From RGIG3994 sp964461635 (GTDB lineage: Bacteria; Bacillota; Clostridia; Oscillospirales; CAG-272), in NCBI GenBank assembly GCA_964461635.1, contig CAYWVC010000069.1, positions 1 through 5,455 on the forward strand: a stretch of DNA of 5,455 nt, in the 5' to 3' direction. The notes under the pieces are model-generated. The model had not been told where the DNA came from. It saw only the letters and a program-made list of their open reading frames with translations, and made no database searches. Position numbers and translations under genes: made by a program. Of this stretch, positions 5,208 to 5,455 are shown piece after piece. Every line of letters starts with the position of its first letter. The stretch's first letter is position 1.

Positions 5208-5303
5208 GCGGGCAAGCCCGCGACCGATTTTCGCGGTTTATCCGCTGAAAGCGTTCATCATCACCCGAAACGATTGCTTTTGTCAAAGCGAACGCTTTTT
5301 CAG
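5208..5303. other. Further inverted repeats downstream of copy 2
   Basis: GCGGGC-AA-GCCCGC (5208-5221) is a perfect 6-bp hairpin. CTGAAAGCGTTC (5245-5256) pairs with the segment 5290-5303 (GAACGC, five T, CAG) except for two extra T. The nested AAAGCG-AA-CGCTTT (5285-5298) offers a competing fold. No function is assigned. Confidence 0.55.
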
Positions 5304-5339
5304 TTAGCTTCACCCGTTAACCCGTGAGCAAGTTTGGGT

Positions 5340-5404
5340 CAAGCCTTTTTAAAGGCTTGCGGAGTCCCGAGGCAGAGCCTCGGGTCGCGCGTCGCAACGC
5401 GCGA
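5340..5404. other. Three back-to-back perfect hairpins
   Basis: Three stems follow each other in 65 bp. CAAGCCTTT-TT-AAAGGCTTG (5340-5359) has 9 bp. CCCGAGGC-AGA-GCCTCGGG (5366-5384) has 8 bp. TCGCGCGT-CGCA-ACGCGCGA (5385-5404) has 8 bp and directly abuts the second. A T-rich stretch begins about 14 nt later (TTTTCTTTTT, 5421-5430), too far for a textbook terminator. It may be a compound transcription end or part of another dispersed repeat. Confidence 0.6.
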
Positions 5405-5455
5405 AAGCTCCTTAACGGCGTTTTCTTTTTGTTAGCTTTTTCTTTTGCGCCTTTT

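Larger units (their letters stand above)
4888..5455. other. Gene-free, repeat- and hairpin-rich region after jag
   Basis: No stretch here looks like a real gene. It holds two direct copies of a structured element (4906-5029 and 5075-5200), a 45-bp spacer between them, several further hairpins (5208-5404), and a T-rich end from about 5418. The octamer GTTAGCTT occurs at 5303 and again at 5431. An open minus-strand frame at 4991-5215 exists only because both copies read through in the same frame. mnmE, which often follows jag, does not begin before the window edge. Confidence 0.75.

Noticed and set aside
4991..5215. Minus-strand 74-residue open frame
   Set aside because: It spans both repeat copies, so its peptide repeats itself (AWGVGDN...QAAR twice). 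The conserved feature is base pairing in the DNA, not a protein.

Overview
The window looks like a chromosomal segment from a Gram-positive member of the Clostridia, probably a gut-type Oscillospiraceae/Ruminococcaceae relative. The basis is the conserved rpmH-rnpA-yidD-yidC-jag order, purine-rich Shine-Dalgarno sites, family-typical protein sequences, and a BspA-type leucine-rich-repeat lipoprotein. The taxonomic call is an inference from family resemblance, not a database match.

Left third (1-1582): a minus-strand gene fills the window from 1426 down to base 1 without a stop. It encodes a secreted lipoprotein with a cysteine-rich N-terminal region and a long run of LRR_5/BspA repeats; eight 69-bp tandem units lie at 14-565. 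Its 3' end is outside the window. A 156-bp regulatory region separates it from a divergent plus-strand gene. That region holds a well-formed minus-strand promoter with an 8-bp-arm palindrome in its -35/-10 spacer, and a hairpin in the lipoprotein mRNA leader.

Middle (1583-4887): a small XRE/Cro-type DNA-binding protein comes first. Four bases after its stop begins the promoter of the ribosomal/membrane-insertion operon: rpmH (protein L34), rnpA (RNase P protein), yidD (membrane-insertion factor), yidC (Oxa1-type insertase) and jag/khpB (KH-R3H RNA-binding protein). These genes connect tRNA maturation, ribosome assembly, membrane protein insertion and RNA binding. The YidC here has Glu39 where the family normally has a basic residue, and a strongly acidic C-terminal tail.

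Right end (4888-5455): 568 bases without a convincing gene. They hold two roughly 125-bp direct copies of a structured element whose 16-bp hairpin shows a compensatory base change between copies, followed by a cluster of further perfect hairpins and a T-rich end. The usual next gene, mnmE, is not in the window.

The most interesting items are the divergent XRE/LRR-lipoprotein pair with its palindromic operator candidate, the covarying repeat element, and the charge-altered YidC. I see no CRISPR array, transposase, tRNA, rRNA or replication origin.
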